Below, in pieces: positions 33,451 to 42,349 of a DNA stretch of 64,000 nt (positions are counted from its first letter, which is position 1; the number at the start of each line of letters is the position of its first letter). The stretch is taken from positions 1,735,947 through 1,799,946 of the forward strand of contig NZ_KB900388.1 in the NCBI RefSeq assembly GCF_000378825.1, given 5' to 3'. This stretch comes from Salinispora vitiensis. GTDB lineage: Bacteria; Actinomycetota; Actinomycetes; Mycobacteriales; Micromonosporaceae. A program made the translations under genes and the position numbers. The notes under the pieces are model-generated. The model was not told where the DNA came from and made no database searches. It saw nothing but the letters and a program-made list of their open reading frames with translations.

Positions 33451-34296
33451 TCAGCCGAGACTGTCGAGACTGTCGAGCGCTGCGCGCAGCTGGCGAAGCC
33501 AATTCGCGCCAAGCTGGCGTCCATTGGGAAGTCGATCCGCTCGATCCCAACGCCATGCTGTGATCATCGCCAGCACCAGGATCCGGCACTCGCGGAGCAA
33601 ACCTTTGTCGACACCGGGATAATGCTTGCCGACTTCCTCGGGCGCATGGGCGAGGTCGAATTCGACCGGCCCCCGGCAGCACGTCTCCAAGTCAATAAAC
33701 AGCACCCCACCCTTTGTCGCCAGCACGTTACCCGGGTGCGGCTCGCCGTGCAGTAACTGCTCGGCGCTGCCATGCTCGCGGACGGCCCGGCTCAAGCCGC
33801 GTAATGCGCTGCCGAGAAGTTCCCGGTCCGCGTCGGTGAGCATCGGCGTGCGATGGCGGCTCGCCACGAGTTCCTGGGCCTGCCGGACGCGGTCCGTGAA
33901 GTGCGGCGTGGGGACCTCGAGCGTACGCATGCCGGCGTGCAGCCGGTGCAGCGCACTCGCATAGTCCACCGGGGAGACCACTGCGGATGCCACCGGCTCG
34001 TAGTAGGTCCAGAACGTCACCGCGTAGCCATTCTGCGGGTAGACGCGCGGCTCGACCCGAGGGTCAGGAAAAGCCACCGGGCTCCCGAAATCCGCGAGCC
34101 GTTGCGCGAGCTCGATTTCGCGCCGCGCCTCCTGGTGCCCCCCAGGACCCACTCGGGCCAGGACATCGCAGGGCAGCAGGCGCAGCGTGAGCCGGTTCGA
34201 AGCCTGCAGCACGACCGCTTCGTCGGCTCTCAACCCCAGCGCTGAGGCGACCGACCTGGCCGCCACCACCGCAGGTGGGACCGCTGACACCGACAT
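33451..34296 (-). CDS. Aminoglycoside-phosphotransferase-family kinase
   Basis: This 281-aa protein has the APH/choline-kinase fold. Key motifs are 'LLHGEPHPGNVL' (catalytic loop; the usual Asp is Glu, HGE rather than HGD) and 'VLFIDLETC' (metal-binding Asp). The N-lobe is shortened ('NRLTLRLLPCDVLARV'). The real substrate is unknown; most such proteins in actinomycetes are not resistance genes. It stands alone. The replacement of the catalytic-loop Asp by Glu appears in many uncharacterised members of this family, so loss of activity is not certain. Confidence 0.82.
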   Translation of the reverse strand: MSVSAVPPAVVAARSVASALGLRADEAVVLQASNRLTLRLLPCDVLARVGPGGHQEARREIELAQRLADFGSPVAFPDPRVEPRVYPQNGYAVTFWTYYEPVASAVVSPVDYASALHRLHAGMRTLEVPTPHFTDRVRQAQELVASRHRTPMLTDADRELLGSALRGLSRAVREHGSAEQLLHGEPHPGNVLATKGGVLFIDLETCCRGPVEFDLAHAPEEVGKHYPGVDKGLLRECRILVLAMITAWRWDRADRLPNGRQLGANWLRQLRAALDSLDSLG

Positions 34297-34429
34297 CGTC
34301 GCGTAGCCTCGCCGCCGACCTCGTCATTCGGAGGACGGCTCGTGCGACCACGCGCAACCGCACCGAACGGGCCGTCCCAACAGGGGGTCTAACGTGAACG
34401 GCCTAACACGTCAACGGCTAGGGTGGGGC

Positions 34430-34678
34430 ATGACCTGGCAGACACCTGACCACATAATACGCAAGCGCATAGTCGCTGCCGAGGCGATTTTGAATGGCCA
34501 AGTCGATCTTCGTGGATACCCCTACCGGCTAATATCCATCTCGTCTACACGCGGGATGGGTACTGACAAGATCACGCGCCTCCTAGCAGCCGCGGAGGTG
34601 CTCGAGGCGTTCGGCTGGAAGCTCCTCACCGTCAACAATTCTGAAGGAGCCTGGTTCTACGCCGTGCTTCGTAGATGA
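34430..34678 (+). CDS. Conserved hypothetical protein, 82 aa
   Basis: This small soluble protein begins 'MTWQTPDHIIRKRIVAAEAI' and ends 'WKLLTVNNSEGAWFYAVLRR'. Its alpha/beta pattern recalls small actinomycete proteins that often lie near phosphotransferase or regulator genes. The ATG at 34430 is preferred because relatives I recall start at this Met; a GTG at 34394 would add 12 residues. No function is assigned. Confidence 0.55.
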   Translation: MTWQTPDHIIRKRIVAAEAILNGQVDLRGYPYRLISISSTRGMGTDKITRLLAAAEVLEAFGWKLLTVNNSEGAWFYAVLRR

Positions 34679-34744
34679 CGGGTTACGAGCGCTTGACCTC
34701 CGCGCGGGGTGGATCATCCGAATCAAGCGTGGGACACTCGCCCC

Positions 34745-34990
34745 ATGAAGCCCCCAGACTGCTTCGTCTGTCGCTCAGAGACCGGCCCAGTTGACCATTT
34801 CACCCTCATCTACTTCGGCCCCCGCGAACAGGAAGAAGTAGGACGCGCGGTAGCCCGAGACCGAGGATGGGTCGGACATCCGCACAACGCCTTTTGGTTC
34901 TGCGCCGACCACGTCCATCTCGGCCAGGAACGCCAGTCGATGCATTGGCGCGAAGCCATCGCCGAGATCAACGCCACGGTCGGCCGGTAG
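34745..34990 (+). CDS. Small Cys/His protein, possible zinc-binding (hypothetical)
   Basis: This 81-aa protein has 'CFVCRSE' near the N-terminus and 'FCADHVHLG' in the second half, a plausible four-ligand zinc site (two Cys from CxxC plus Cys and His). The remainder is acidic and helical. I start it at the ATG at 34745, just before the first Cys pair; the frame is open from 34709. Its neighbours give no clue to function. Confidence 0.5.
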   Translation: MKPPDCFVCRSETGPVDHFTLIYFGPREQEEVGRAVARDRGWVGHPHNAFWFCADHVHLGQERQSMHWREAIAEINATVGR

Positions 34991-35043
34991 AACCGCTACG
35001 TCGAGCCGTCATCACCACGGAACTTCTTCCCGAGCGCGCTATC

Positions 35044-37245
35044 TCAGCCACGACTCTCAAGCCAACGACGCAGGTCGGCGAAGGGACCACGGTCATCGCC
35101 GGGCTCCGGCTGCCCACGGTCCGGCTCAGGCCGTTCGACCGGGCGGCGCGGATCGCCGACCAGCTCCGGGCTGGGCGCGACGAATGCCTGCTCCGGCTGC
35201 CCCTGCACCGCGGTGGAGATCACCTCGGCGACCGCGTCGATCACCTGCACCTGCACCGCACTGCCGACCGCGTCGGTGGTGTCGTCGGGGTTCGCGGCGA
35301 TGCCGGCGACCGCGACCTGCGGGGTGAAGCCGACGAAGCTCTCCGTGGCGTTCCCCTCTGAGCTGCCGGTCTTGCCGGCGACCGGCCGGCCATCCAGGAT
35401 CCGGTCCACCGCGGTGGCGGTGCCGCCGTTGCACTGGTTGGTCGAGGACTGCTGGCCGACCGGGCAGCGGGCGGCATCGGTGGCGGCCCGCGCCACCTCC
35501 GCGTCGAGCACCCGCTCGCAGGAGGGTGCGACCGGCACCACCGAGCCGTCCGGCGCGGTCACCGAGACCACCGGCAGCGGCTCGCAGTGCGTCCCCTCGG
35601 CCGCGACCGTGGCGTACGCGTTGGCCAGGTCCAGCGGGGTGGTAGCGGCCACACCGAGGGTGAACGAACCCCAGTTCTCGGCGTCGTTCTCGGCGAACGC
35701 CGCGTCCGCCTCGGACCGGAAGGTGATGCCGAGGCGCTGCGCCATCTCCACCACCTTCTCCGGGCCGACCTGCTCGGAGAGCCAGACAAAGTACGTGTTC
35801 ACCGAACGGCCGAAGCCGTCCCACATCGTCCGGTAGCCGTCCATCCACTCCGGGTTGGCGTTGCCCGGGCACCAGCTCCCGTCGCAGCTCGCGTCGCCCT
35901 CGGCCGGGTACCGGGTGGGCAGCTGGCTGGGCGCGTCGAAGCCGGTGGCGAGGGGCATCCCCGCCTCTAGGGCGGCGAGCATGGTGAACAGCTTGAAGGT
36001 CGAACCGGCCTGGTAGCCGGCGATGCTGTCACCGCCGGAGATGAGCGGGTTCACCGTGTTCGGGTAGTTCGGCTGCCCGGCCGGGTTCTCCGCCAGGCTG
36101 TAGTGCCGGTTCACCACCATGGCGAGCACCCGGCCGGTGCCGGGCTCCACCGCCGCGAGCGGCAGCGCGCGCTCGTTGTCGTACCCGTAGACGCTGGTGA
36201 CCTGCTGCTGCGCCGTCGCCTGCAGCTCCGGGTCCAGCGAGGTGACCACCGTGTAGCCGCCCCGGCGCAGCGCCTGCTCCCGCTCCTCGACGGTCTCCCC
36301 GAAGGCGGGCTGGGTGAGCCACCACTGGCGTACGTAGTCGCAGAAGAAACCCCAGTCGTCCTCGCCGCCGGACGCGGCGGTGCAGCCGTTGGGCTGGGAG
36401 GTGGGGCGCAACGTCAGCGGCTCCACCTTCGCGGTGTCGGCCTCGGCAGCGGTGATCTCGCCGGTGGCGACCATCGCGTCGAGCACGTACGACCGCCGGT
36501 CCAGCGCCGCCTCCTGGTCGCCGTCGATCGGGTTGTACGCCTCGGGCGACTGCACCAGGCCGGCGAGCAACGCCGACTCGCTGAGGGTCAGCTCCGCCGG
36601 GGTCTTGGCGAAGTACCGCTGGCTGGCCGCCGAGACGCCGTACGCGCCGGAGCCGAAGTAGGCGATGTTCAGGTAGCGGTTGAGGATCTCGTCCTTGCTG
36701 AGCTGCTGCTCGAGCGCGTTGGCGTACCGGATCTCCTGGAGCTTGCGCTCGACGGTCTGCTCGGTGGCCGCGGCGCGCTCCTCGGCCGTCAGCCCGGGAT
36801 CGGTCTTGAGTACGTTGCGGACGTACTGCATGGTCAGGGTCGAGCCGCCCTGCGAGGTCTCGCCGCCGGTCACGTTGGCGACCAGGGCCCGGAGCATCCC
36901 TCGCAGGTCCACGCCACCGTGGTCGTAGAAGCGGCGGTCCTCGGCCGCCACGATCGCCGCCTGCAGCGACGGCGCGATCTCGTCCAGCCCCACGTCGGTG
37001 CGGTTGACGTCGTAGAAGCTCGCGATCAGCGTCGTGCCGTCGTTGGCGTAGAGGTAGGAGCGCTGCGGGGTGGCGGGGGTCCGCAGCACGTCCGGCAGCG
37101 ACGAGTAGCTCCCGAGCGCCGACCGGGCCGCGAACCCGAGCACCAGGTTGCCCGGCAGCACGGCGACCGCCAGGACAAGGCCAGCGAGCAGGCCGGCGAG
37201 CAGCACGGTGAACAGCCGAGACAACGGCGAACGGGGCAGGGCCAT
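35044..37245 (-). CDS. Bifunctional class A penicillin-binding protein
   Basis: This 733-aa enzyme polymerises glycan strands and cross-links peptides outside the membrane. It has one N-terminal helix (LLAGLLAGLVLAVAVLPG). The GT51 transglycosylase domain has the catalytic Glu in 'AAEDRRFYDHGGVD' and the motif 'QGGSTLTMQYVRN'. The transpeptidase domain carries the three expected motifs: SxxK in 'GSTFKLF', SxN in 'RSVNTYF' and KTG in 'AGKTGSSEG'. A short charged tail ends the protein. Start at the ATG at 37245; the ribosome site is weak. It is monocistronic. It is about 11 kb from murD2/murL, with no evidence of co-regulation. Confidence 0.93.
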   Translation of the reverse strand: MALPRSPLSRLFTVLLAGLLAGLVLAVAVLPGNLVLGFAARSALGSYSSLPDVLRTPATPQRSYLYANDGTTLIASFYDVNRTDVGLDEIAPSLQAAIVAAEDRRFYDHGGVDLRGMLRALVANVTGGETSQGGSTLTMQYVRNVLKTDPGLTAEERAAATEQTVERKLQEIRYANALEQQLSKDEILNRYLNIAYFGSGAYGVSAASQRYFAKTPAELTLSESALLAGLVQSPEAYNPIDGDQEAALDRRSYVLDAMVATGEITAAEADTAKVEPLTLRPTSQPNGCTAASGGEDDWGFFCDYVRQWWLTQPAFGETVEEREQALRRGGYTVVTSLDPELQATAQQQVTSVYGYDNERALPLAAVEPGTGRVLAMVVNRHYSLAENPAGQPNYPNTVNPLISGGDSIAGYQAGSTFKLFTMLAALEAGMPLATGFDAPSQLPTRYPAEGDASCDGSWCPGNANPEWMDGYRTMWDGFGRSVNTYFVWLSEQVGPEKVVEMAQRLGITFRSEADAAFAENDAENWGSFTLGVAATTPLDLANAYATVAAEGTHCEPLPVVSVTAPDGSVVPVAPSCERVLDAEVARAATDAARCPVGQQSSTNQCNGGTATAVDRILDGRPVAGKTGSSEGNATESFVGFTPQVAVAGIAANPDDTTDAVGSAVQVQVIDAVAEVISTAVQGQPEQAFVAPSPELVGDPRRPVERPEPDRGQPEPGDDRGPFADLRRWLESRG

Positions 37246-37399
37246 GGCGTCCAGGATTGCCAGGAAATGCGCAGAACGGCCAGCCTGGACGACGACTGTC
37301 AGCCAATTCACCGGCTACTGCCAGCTATTTCCCCGATTTAACCGCCCGCGAGGCCGCTCCGATGGACAAACCGGGCAGGCGGGCAATACCTCACCCTGT

Positions 37400-37849
37400 T
37401 CACCACGTTTTACCGGCTTGCTCCCGAATAGTGTGGTTAATGCGATTAAAGAAGTTGGCCAGGGCGATCTGGAGGGTTATCGCACCCAGTTGCTCCTCGG
37501 TGAAGTGTTCGGCGGCGTCGTCCCAAATCTGGTCGGTCACGCCCGGCGCCCCGTCCTGGATACGGGTGGCCGCCTCCGCTAGGGCGAAGGCCGCCCGCTC
37601 CGCCTCGGTGTAGAAGGGCGTGTCCCGCCAGGTGGTCAGGTTGTGCAGCCGCTCCTCGGCCTCCCCCGCCTCCTTCGCCGACCGAACCGCGCCGAAGACA
37701 CACGGGCTGCAACTATTGATTTGGCTGATCCGCAGGTGAATCAGGGACAGCAGGCCCGGGGCGACGCCCCCGGCGTGGATCGCCTTACCGAGATGCTGGA
37801 CCGCTGTCATCACGTCGGGACCGGTCAGACTTGGCATGCGCGCTTCCAT
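37400..37849 (-). CDS. Carboxymuconolactone decarboxylase/AhpD-like protein
   Basis: This 149-aa all-helical protein carries the AhpD-type core 'INSCSPCVFGAVRSAKEAGE', a CxxC pair for disulfide chemistry. In typical AhpD-like proteins a His follows the second Cys within four residues; here that position is not His, so peroxidase-type activity may be reduced or different. The protein continues 'ERAAFALAEAATRI' and 'ITLQIALANFFNRIN', as in the family. It could act in peroxide defence or be a redox-sensing relative. It is preceded by 88 bp of spacer to the PBP gene and has no obvious partner. Confidence 0.8.
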   Translation of the reverse strand: MEARMPSLTGPDVMTAVQHLGKAIHAGGVAPGLLSLIHLRISQINSCSPCVFGAVRSAKEAGEAEERLHNLTTWRDTPFYTEAERAAFALAEAATRIQDGAPGVTDQIWDDAAEHFTEEQLGAITLQIALANFFNRINHTIREQAGKTW

Positions 37850-38009
37850 CGGTGTGCTCCCTCATCGCTGTCAACAGTGACGTGGGTCCCTTCGGACCCA
37901 GGGGACTGTCACCAACCATGCGGGAGCAGAACCGGGGAGGGTACCGACGTGTCTGAAACTAGCCCGACGATGGACCTGCCCGCCCCACGGTGATCCGGGC
38001 GGAGCCCGG

Positions 38010-38840
38010 TCAGCCCGCGGCCAACGGTCCGCCGGTCCCGGCCGGGCCACCGGCGGACGGCGCCGGCTGCGCCGCCGGCGCCGTCGTCGGAAGGCTGGCA
38101 TTGGTGACGTCGCGAATGATGTCCCGTGGCAGCAGGCGGCCGGAGCGGTAGCCGATACCGATGCCGGCGATCAGTGCGAAGATCGCGCCGAAGGTCTGCA
38201 ACGAACCAAACAACGAACCCGCCAGGCCGAGCAGCGGCGCCGCGATCATCAACATCACGCCGTCGCCCATGCTGAACATGCCGGAACGGGCGACCGCCCA
38301 TCCGGTAGCCAGCCAACCCAGGCTGTAGCAGCCGGAGCCGACCAGAACCAGGACCCGGGCGGTGGTGCCGAAGACCGGCGTCTGCGCGGCCAAGCCGGCG
38401 AACGGCAACATCAACACCAGGCCCGCGATACTGAACAAGAGCCCGGTAACAGCGGCCCGTCGACTCCGGGTCGCTGCCAGCAGACCAGTCAGCGCGAGTA
38501 CCGCGAGCAGCCCCAACCAGGTCGCCAGCAGCCAGCTGACCAGGAAGAGCGGGCGGCCATCCGTCGGGTACGGCGCGTTGCCGATGCCCCGGTCGCTCGC
38601 CATCGCGACGATCCCGTACAGAATCGCGTACGCGGGTAGCAGCCACACCGCCGCGCGGGCCAGCCGACGGATCGACCATGCCCAGGTCGCGTCGGTAGCC
38701 GGGAACCTCGGCGTCGGTTCCCCGATGAACGGCAACACCGCGAACCCCCCACCGGTACGGCGGGTACCCAGTGGCGCGACCGGATCATGCGTCCCGGCTT
38801 CCGACGCCGAGGAGCGGCGTCGCCTGTCCGCCTTCTTCAT
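38010..38840 (-). CDS. Multi-pass membrane protein (hypothetical)
   Basis: This 276-aa protein has a basic N-terminus (KKADRRRRSS), about six hydrophobic helices between residues 60 and 235 and a Pro/Ala/Gly-rich tail. No catalytic motif or family is recognised. The ATG at 38840 starts a plausible cytoplasmic tail. It lies between an AhpD-like gene and the SPFH gene with spacers of 160 and 138 bp. Confidence 0.6.
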   Translation of the reverse strand: MKKADRRRRSSASEAGTHDPVAPLGTRRTGGGFAVLPFIGEPTPRFPATDATWAWSIRRLARAAVWLLPAYAILYGIVAMASDRGIGNAPYPTDGRPLFLVSWLLATWLGLLAVLALTGLLAATRSRRAAVTGLLFSIAGLVLMLPFAGLAAQTPVFGTTARVLVLVGSGCYSLGWLATGWAVARSGMFSMGDGVMLMIAAPLLGLAGSLFGSLQTFGAIFALIAGIGIGYRSGRLLPRDIIRDVTNASLPTTAPAAQPAPSAGGPAGTGGPLAAG

Positions 38841-38978
38841 CTGTCACCTCGCTCCGCCCGAGCGGTGCGGGACGCGCCGAGGCGCCCCGAAACCTGGTCA
38901 CCACCCGCCCTATGACCGATGGTGGCAGGCACCGGAGCGCCTCATGAGGTGTTCTCGTGTTATCGCTTGCGCTGGTGG

Positions 38979-40088
38979 TCAGCCCTGCTTGCGCTGGTCG
39001 GCGGCATCGTCGGGTGAGCCCTCCGCCGGGACCGGCTCGGGTGCGGGCAACTCCGTCGGAGCTTCGCCCCCGGATGCCTGCGCCTCAGCGACGCGAACCT
39101 CGTCGTGGATCTGCCGCGCGGTGTCCGCGGCGACCCGCGCGGCCTCCTCGGCCTCCCGCTCAACCTGGCTGACCCCGTCGGACGCCTCCGGCAACGGCGA
39201 GTCGCCGGCCATCTGGCTCAGGCCCCCCAGCGCGCCTCCCATGCCCTCCAGCGCCTTGGTCAGCTCCGCCGGGACGATCCAGACCTTGTTGGCGGAGCCG
39301 TTGGCGATCTGCGGCAGGGCCTGCAGGTACTGGTAGGCGAGCACTTTCTGGCTCGGATTCGCCTGGTGGATGGCGTCAAAGACGGTACGAACCGCTTTTG
39401 CCTGCCCCTCGGCCTCAAGGATGCGGGCCTGCCGGTTACCGTCGGCGCGCAGCACCGCCGCCTGCTTCTCACCCTCGGCGGTGAGGATCTGCGACTCCTT
39501 GTGCCCCTCCGCGTTGAGGATCGCGGCCCGCCGGTCCCGCTCGGCGCGCATCTGCTTCTCCATCGAGTCCCGGATGCTCGGCGGCGGCTCGATCGCCTTT
39601 ATCTCCACCCGGGTTACCTTGATTCCCCACCGACCAGTGGTCTCATCCAGCACGCCGGAGAGGTGCCGGTTGACCTCCTCCCGGCTGGTCAGAGCCCGCT
39701 CCAGGTCGAGGGAGCCGATAACATTACGCACCGTCGTCACGGTGATCTCTTCAATGGCGTGCAGGAAGTCCTCAATCTCATAGGTGGCCCGAACCGAGTC
39801 GACCACCTTGAAGTAGAGCACCGTGTCGATCGAAACAACCAGGTTGTCCGAGGTAATGACTGGCTGCGGCGGGAAGACAACCACCTGTTCCCGCATGTCG
39901 ACCTTGGTGCGCACCGAGTCAATGAAGGGCAACAGCAGATTGGGCCCCGGCTTCAGCGTACGCCGGTATCGACCGAGCCGCTCCACCACGTCCTCACGCT
40001 GCTGCGGCACGATCCGCACCGCCTGGAACAGGGTCACCACGGCGATAACCGCCAGGGCTATCAGGAGGATTGGCACAATAGTGTCCAT
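38979..40088 (-). CDS. SPFH/band-7 membrane protein (slipin/paraslipin)
   Basis: This is a 369-aa membrane scaffold. An N-terminal helix (TIVPILLIALAVIAVVTLF) is followed by the SPFH domain ('IVPQQREDVVERLGRYRRTL', 'VVSIDTVLYFKVVD', 'LERALTSREEVNRHL'). A long helical, coiled-coil-prone region rich in Glu/Ala/Arg comes next ('EKQMRAERDRRAAILNAEGH'), then a Gly-rich and acidic tail. The ATG at 40088 is preferred over the GTG at 40094 because AAAGG is well spaced before it. It overlaps or abuts the NfeD gene, the classical partner: NfeD and slipins form membrane microdomain complexes involved in membrane quality control. Confidence 0.9.
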   Translation of the reverse strand: MDTIVPILLIALAVIAVVTLFQAVRIVPQQREDVVERLGRYRRTLKPGPNLLLPFIDSVRTKVDMREQVVVFPPQPVITSDNLVVSIDTVLYFKVVDSVRATYEIEDFLHAIEEITVTTVRNVIGSLDLERALTSREEVNRHLSGVLDETTGRWGIKVTRVEIKAIEPPPSIRDSMEKQMRAERDRRAAILNAEGHKESQILTAEGEKQAAVLRADGNRQARILEAEGQAKAVRTVFDAIHQANPSQKVLAYQYLQALPQIANGSANKVWIVPAELTKALEGMGGALGGLSQMAGDSPLPEASDGVSQVEREAEEAARVAADTARQIHDEVRVAEAQASGGEAPTELPAPEPVPAEGSPDDAADQRKQG

Positions 40089-40090
40089 AT

Positions 40091-40561
40091 TCACCTTTTC
40101 ACTTCAGGTAGTTCACCGGGCCGGGAAACGTCATCACGCCACACCTGGACCGTGGCGCCGCGCACCTGGATCACCTGCACCCGGTCGCCCGGCGCGAAGA
40201 CTTGGGTCGCATCATATGAGCGGGCCTGCCACAACTCGCCGTCGATCTTTACCAGACCGTTCTCGGCGTCAACCCGCTCCAGCACAAGAGCTGCGCTCCC
40301 TTCGATCGCTCCAACCCCGAACGATGAGCCGTCTTTCGGGGCCAGGTTAAACCGTCGCCGCAACATCGGTCGCGCACCCAGCACGGTCAACGCCGAGACC
40401 ACAGCGAAGACGACCGCCTGAATCTCCACGGGAGCCCCGAGTGCCGCCGCGCCGGCCGCCGCGAAGGCCCCGACCGAAAACATAATCAGGAAGAGCGTCG
40501 TCGTAAAAATCTCGGCGATGGCGAGCACCGCCCCGACCACAATCCACAGCACCGCGTCCAC
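40091..40561 (-). CDS. NfeD-family membrane protein
   Basis: This 156-aa partner of the SPFH protein has three hydrophobic helices ('VLWIVVGAVLAIAEIFT', 'LFLIMFSVGAFAAAGAAALG', 'AVVFAVVSALTVLGARP'). A C-terminal OB-fold follows ('ALVLERVDAENGLVKIDG', 'VFAPGDRVQVIQVRGATVQV'). The GTG at 40561 is the likely start, since the first helix begins there. It is the truncated NfeD type without the ClpP-like protease domain. Its stop is 2 bp from the SPFH start, so the pair is one transcription unit. Confidence 0.9.
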   Translation of the reverse strand: MDAVLWIVVGAVLAIAEIFTTTLFLIMFSVGAFAAAGAAALGAPVEIQAVVFAVVSALTVLGARPMLRRRFNLAPKDGSSFGVGAIEGSAALVLERVDAENGLVKIDGELWQARSYDATQVFAPGDRVQVIQVRGATVQVWRDDVSRPGELPEVKR

Positions 40562-40693
40562 CCCACGATCGTGACATGCCGGTGCACGTGTCATCGAATC
40601 GACATCTGGTGCGGTAGGTTCACACGCTCCCCTGGTCGGGGTCGACGCCGACCAGGGCTCAACGACACCCAGACTCAGCGCCTGGGCCCGAGC

Positions 40694-41509
40694 TCAACCC
40701 GCCGGTTCGGTGACGAAATCGATCAACCGCTCCATTGAGTTAATCAACGGCGTCTCGACATCGGCGAAGGAGTTCACCCGGGACAGAATCCGCCGCCACA
40801 GCTCGGCCGGTTCGGCCACACCGAGCGCCGCACAGACCCCCTCCTTCCAGGGCTGCCCGGGCGGCACCACCGGCCAAGCCGAGATTTTCAGTACGGCCGG
40901 CCGTACCGCCTGCCACACGTCTACGTAGGGATGCCCGGTCACCAGCACATGCGGCGAGGTCACCCGGGCCACCATCCGGCTCTCCTTGGAACCGGGGACG
41001 AGGTGATCAACAAGTACGCCGAGCCGCCGGCCCGGACCGGGGGCGAAATCGCGTACCCGGGCGTCGAGATCGTCGATCCCGTCCAGCGACTCCACCACCA
41101 CACCCTCGATGCGCAGATCGTCGCCCCAGATCCGCTCCACCAACGCGGCGTCGTGCACCCCCTCCACCCAGATCCGGCTCGCCTTCGCCACCTTGGCACG
41201 GACGTTGTCGACGGCGATCGAGCCCGAGGCGGTCCGCCGCCGCGCCGCCGGCACCGTTGGCCGGGAAGGGCGACGCAGCGTCACCGGCTCCCCATCAAGC
41301 AGGAACGCCGCCGGTAGCAGCGGAAAGGTACGCCGCCGCCGGTGCCGGTCCTCGAGCAGCACCGCGCCGGCCTCAAACCCGACCACCGCGCCGCAGAACC
41401 CCGAGTCGGCGTCCTCGACCACCAGGTCGAGCTCCGCGGTCACCTCCGGGGTGACCCGGCGCCGCCGCCAGTCCCCCGCCAACACGTCATGGTCGTAACG
41501 CCCTGCCAT
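40694..41509 (-). CDS. DUF3097-family protein
   Basis: This is a 271-aa cytoplasmic protein conserved in actinomycetes. Recognisable stretches are 'RYDHDVLAGDWRRRRV', 'RIWVEGVHDAALVERIWGDD', 'LDGIDDLDARVRDF', 'LGVLVDHLVPGSKE' and 'VTGHPYVDVWQAVRP'. The middle region looks like a toprim-type nucleotide/metal-binding fold ('VEGVHDAALVE', then 'DHLVPGSKES'), which would suggest nucleic-acid processing, but activity is not known. I start it at the ATG at 41509, where the family N-terminus (AGRYDHDVL) begins. Confidence 0.82.
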   Translation of the reverse strand: MAGRYDHDVLAGDWRRRRVTPEVTAELDLVVEDADSGFCGAVVGFEAGAVLLEDRHRRRRTFPLLPAAFLLDGEPVTLRRPSRPTVPAARRRTASGSIAVDNVRAKVAKASRIWVEGVHDAALVERIWGDDLRIEGVVVESLDGIDDLDARVRDFAPGPGRRLGVLVDHLVPGSKESRMVARVTSPHVLVTGHPYVDVWQAVRPAVLKISAWPVVPPGQPWKEGVCAALGVAEPAELWRRILSRVNSFADVETPLINSMERLIDFVTEPAG

Positions 41510-41584
41510 GCCGATCAAGCTAGCCCCAGCGGACCCCCACCGCCGACCCGGCACGCCGGCCCACCGTAGGGGGACGCAACGGGT

Positions 41585-42349
41585 TCAGCGAGGGGTCGGT
41601 ACGGAAACCCCGGCCGGTGGAATCGGGCCGGGCGGATCGACGTTGTCGCGGTCGCCCGGCCCGTTGTGGGGCGGCGCCCCCGGCACCGCCCGACTCGTCC
41701 CGTTCGCGTCCTTGATCTCCACCGCCACGCCAGCAACCGCATCGATCTCGACCGGGCCCTGGTAGCGCGAATCCCGCGCCGCGGCACGATTGTCGCCGAG
41801 CAGAAACACCGTCTCCGCCGGCACCGCCTTCGTGGGGAAGGGAGCAATCGCCGCCGGCTCCAGGTGCGGCTCGGGCACCGGCGCCCCGTTGCGTACGAGA
41901 GCCTCGCAGCGGCCACTCGGGCCGGGCGGACAGCCGATGCGGTCGCCGGGCAGGGCGACGACCCGGAAGGTGGCGGTGACGTCGCCCCCCGTGTCAACGT
42001 CGCTGAGCTGCACGTACACGACATCGCCCCGGGCTGGTGCGAGCTCTCTGTTGAAAACCACCCGTTCACCCACCATGATCGTGGGCTCCATGGCGATGCT
42101 GGGCTCGATCACCGTAAAGTGATCGCCCCGGCCGAGCAGCGTGGCCGCGGCGACGGTACCCACCACCGCGAGCCCGGCGCCAACCCCGAACGCGGCGCGA
42201 CCCAGGCGCCGTACCCGCTGCCGCCGTCGTACCCGATCCAGGAGCACGCGCGCCAGGTCGGGCCGAACCTGCGTGCTGGGCGCCGCCACCGCGGCGAGCG
42301 TACGGAGCTGCTCGGCCGCCTCGCCGGAGACCTTCGGGGTGTCGTTCAT
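41585..42349 (-). CDS. Membrane protein with catalytically dead signal-peptidase-I (S26) domain; anti-sigma candidate
   Basis: This is a 254-aa protein. An N-terminal cytoplasmic segment of ~60 residues with a basic stretch (LLDRVRRRQRVRRLG) precedes one helix (FGVGAGLAVVGTVAAATLL). The external domain has S26 boxes: 'PSIAMEPTIMVGERVV', 'GDVVYVQL', 'FRVVALPGDRIGC' and 'VFLLGDNRAAARDSR'. In active enzymes the first box has a Ser directly before Met-Glu-Pro; here it is Ala. The general-base Lys before Arg-Val-Val is Phe. Both catalytic residues are therefore absent. The start overlaps the stop of an ECF-type sigma gene (ATGA). Sigma coupling, a cytoplasmic head, one helix and an external domain is the layout of a membrane anti-sigma factor, with the dead peptidase fold as sensor (inference). 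Confidence 0.72.
   Translation of the reverse strand: MNDTPKVSGEAAEQLRTLAAVAAPSTQVRPDLARVLLDRVRRRQRVRRLGRAAFGVGAGLAVVGTVAAATLLGRGDHFTVIEPSIAMEPTIMVGERVVFNRELAPARGDVVYVQLSDVDTGGDVTATFRVVALPGDRIGCPPGPSGRCEALVRNGAPVPEPHLEPAAIAPFPTKAVPAETVFLLGDNRAAARDSRYQGPVEIDAVAGVAVEIKDANGTSRAVPGAPPHNGPGDRDNVDPPGPIPPAGVSVPTPR

Noticed and set aside
33451..34296. Antibiotic-resistance aminoglycoside kinase
   Set aside because: The fold matches, but the catalytic loop has HGE rather than HGD and there is no resistance or biosynthesis context, so a resistance call is not supported.
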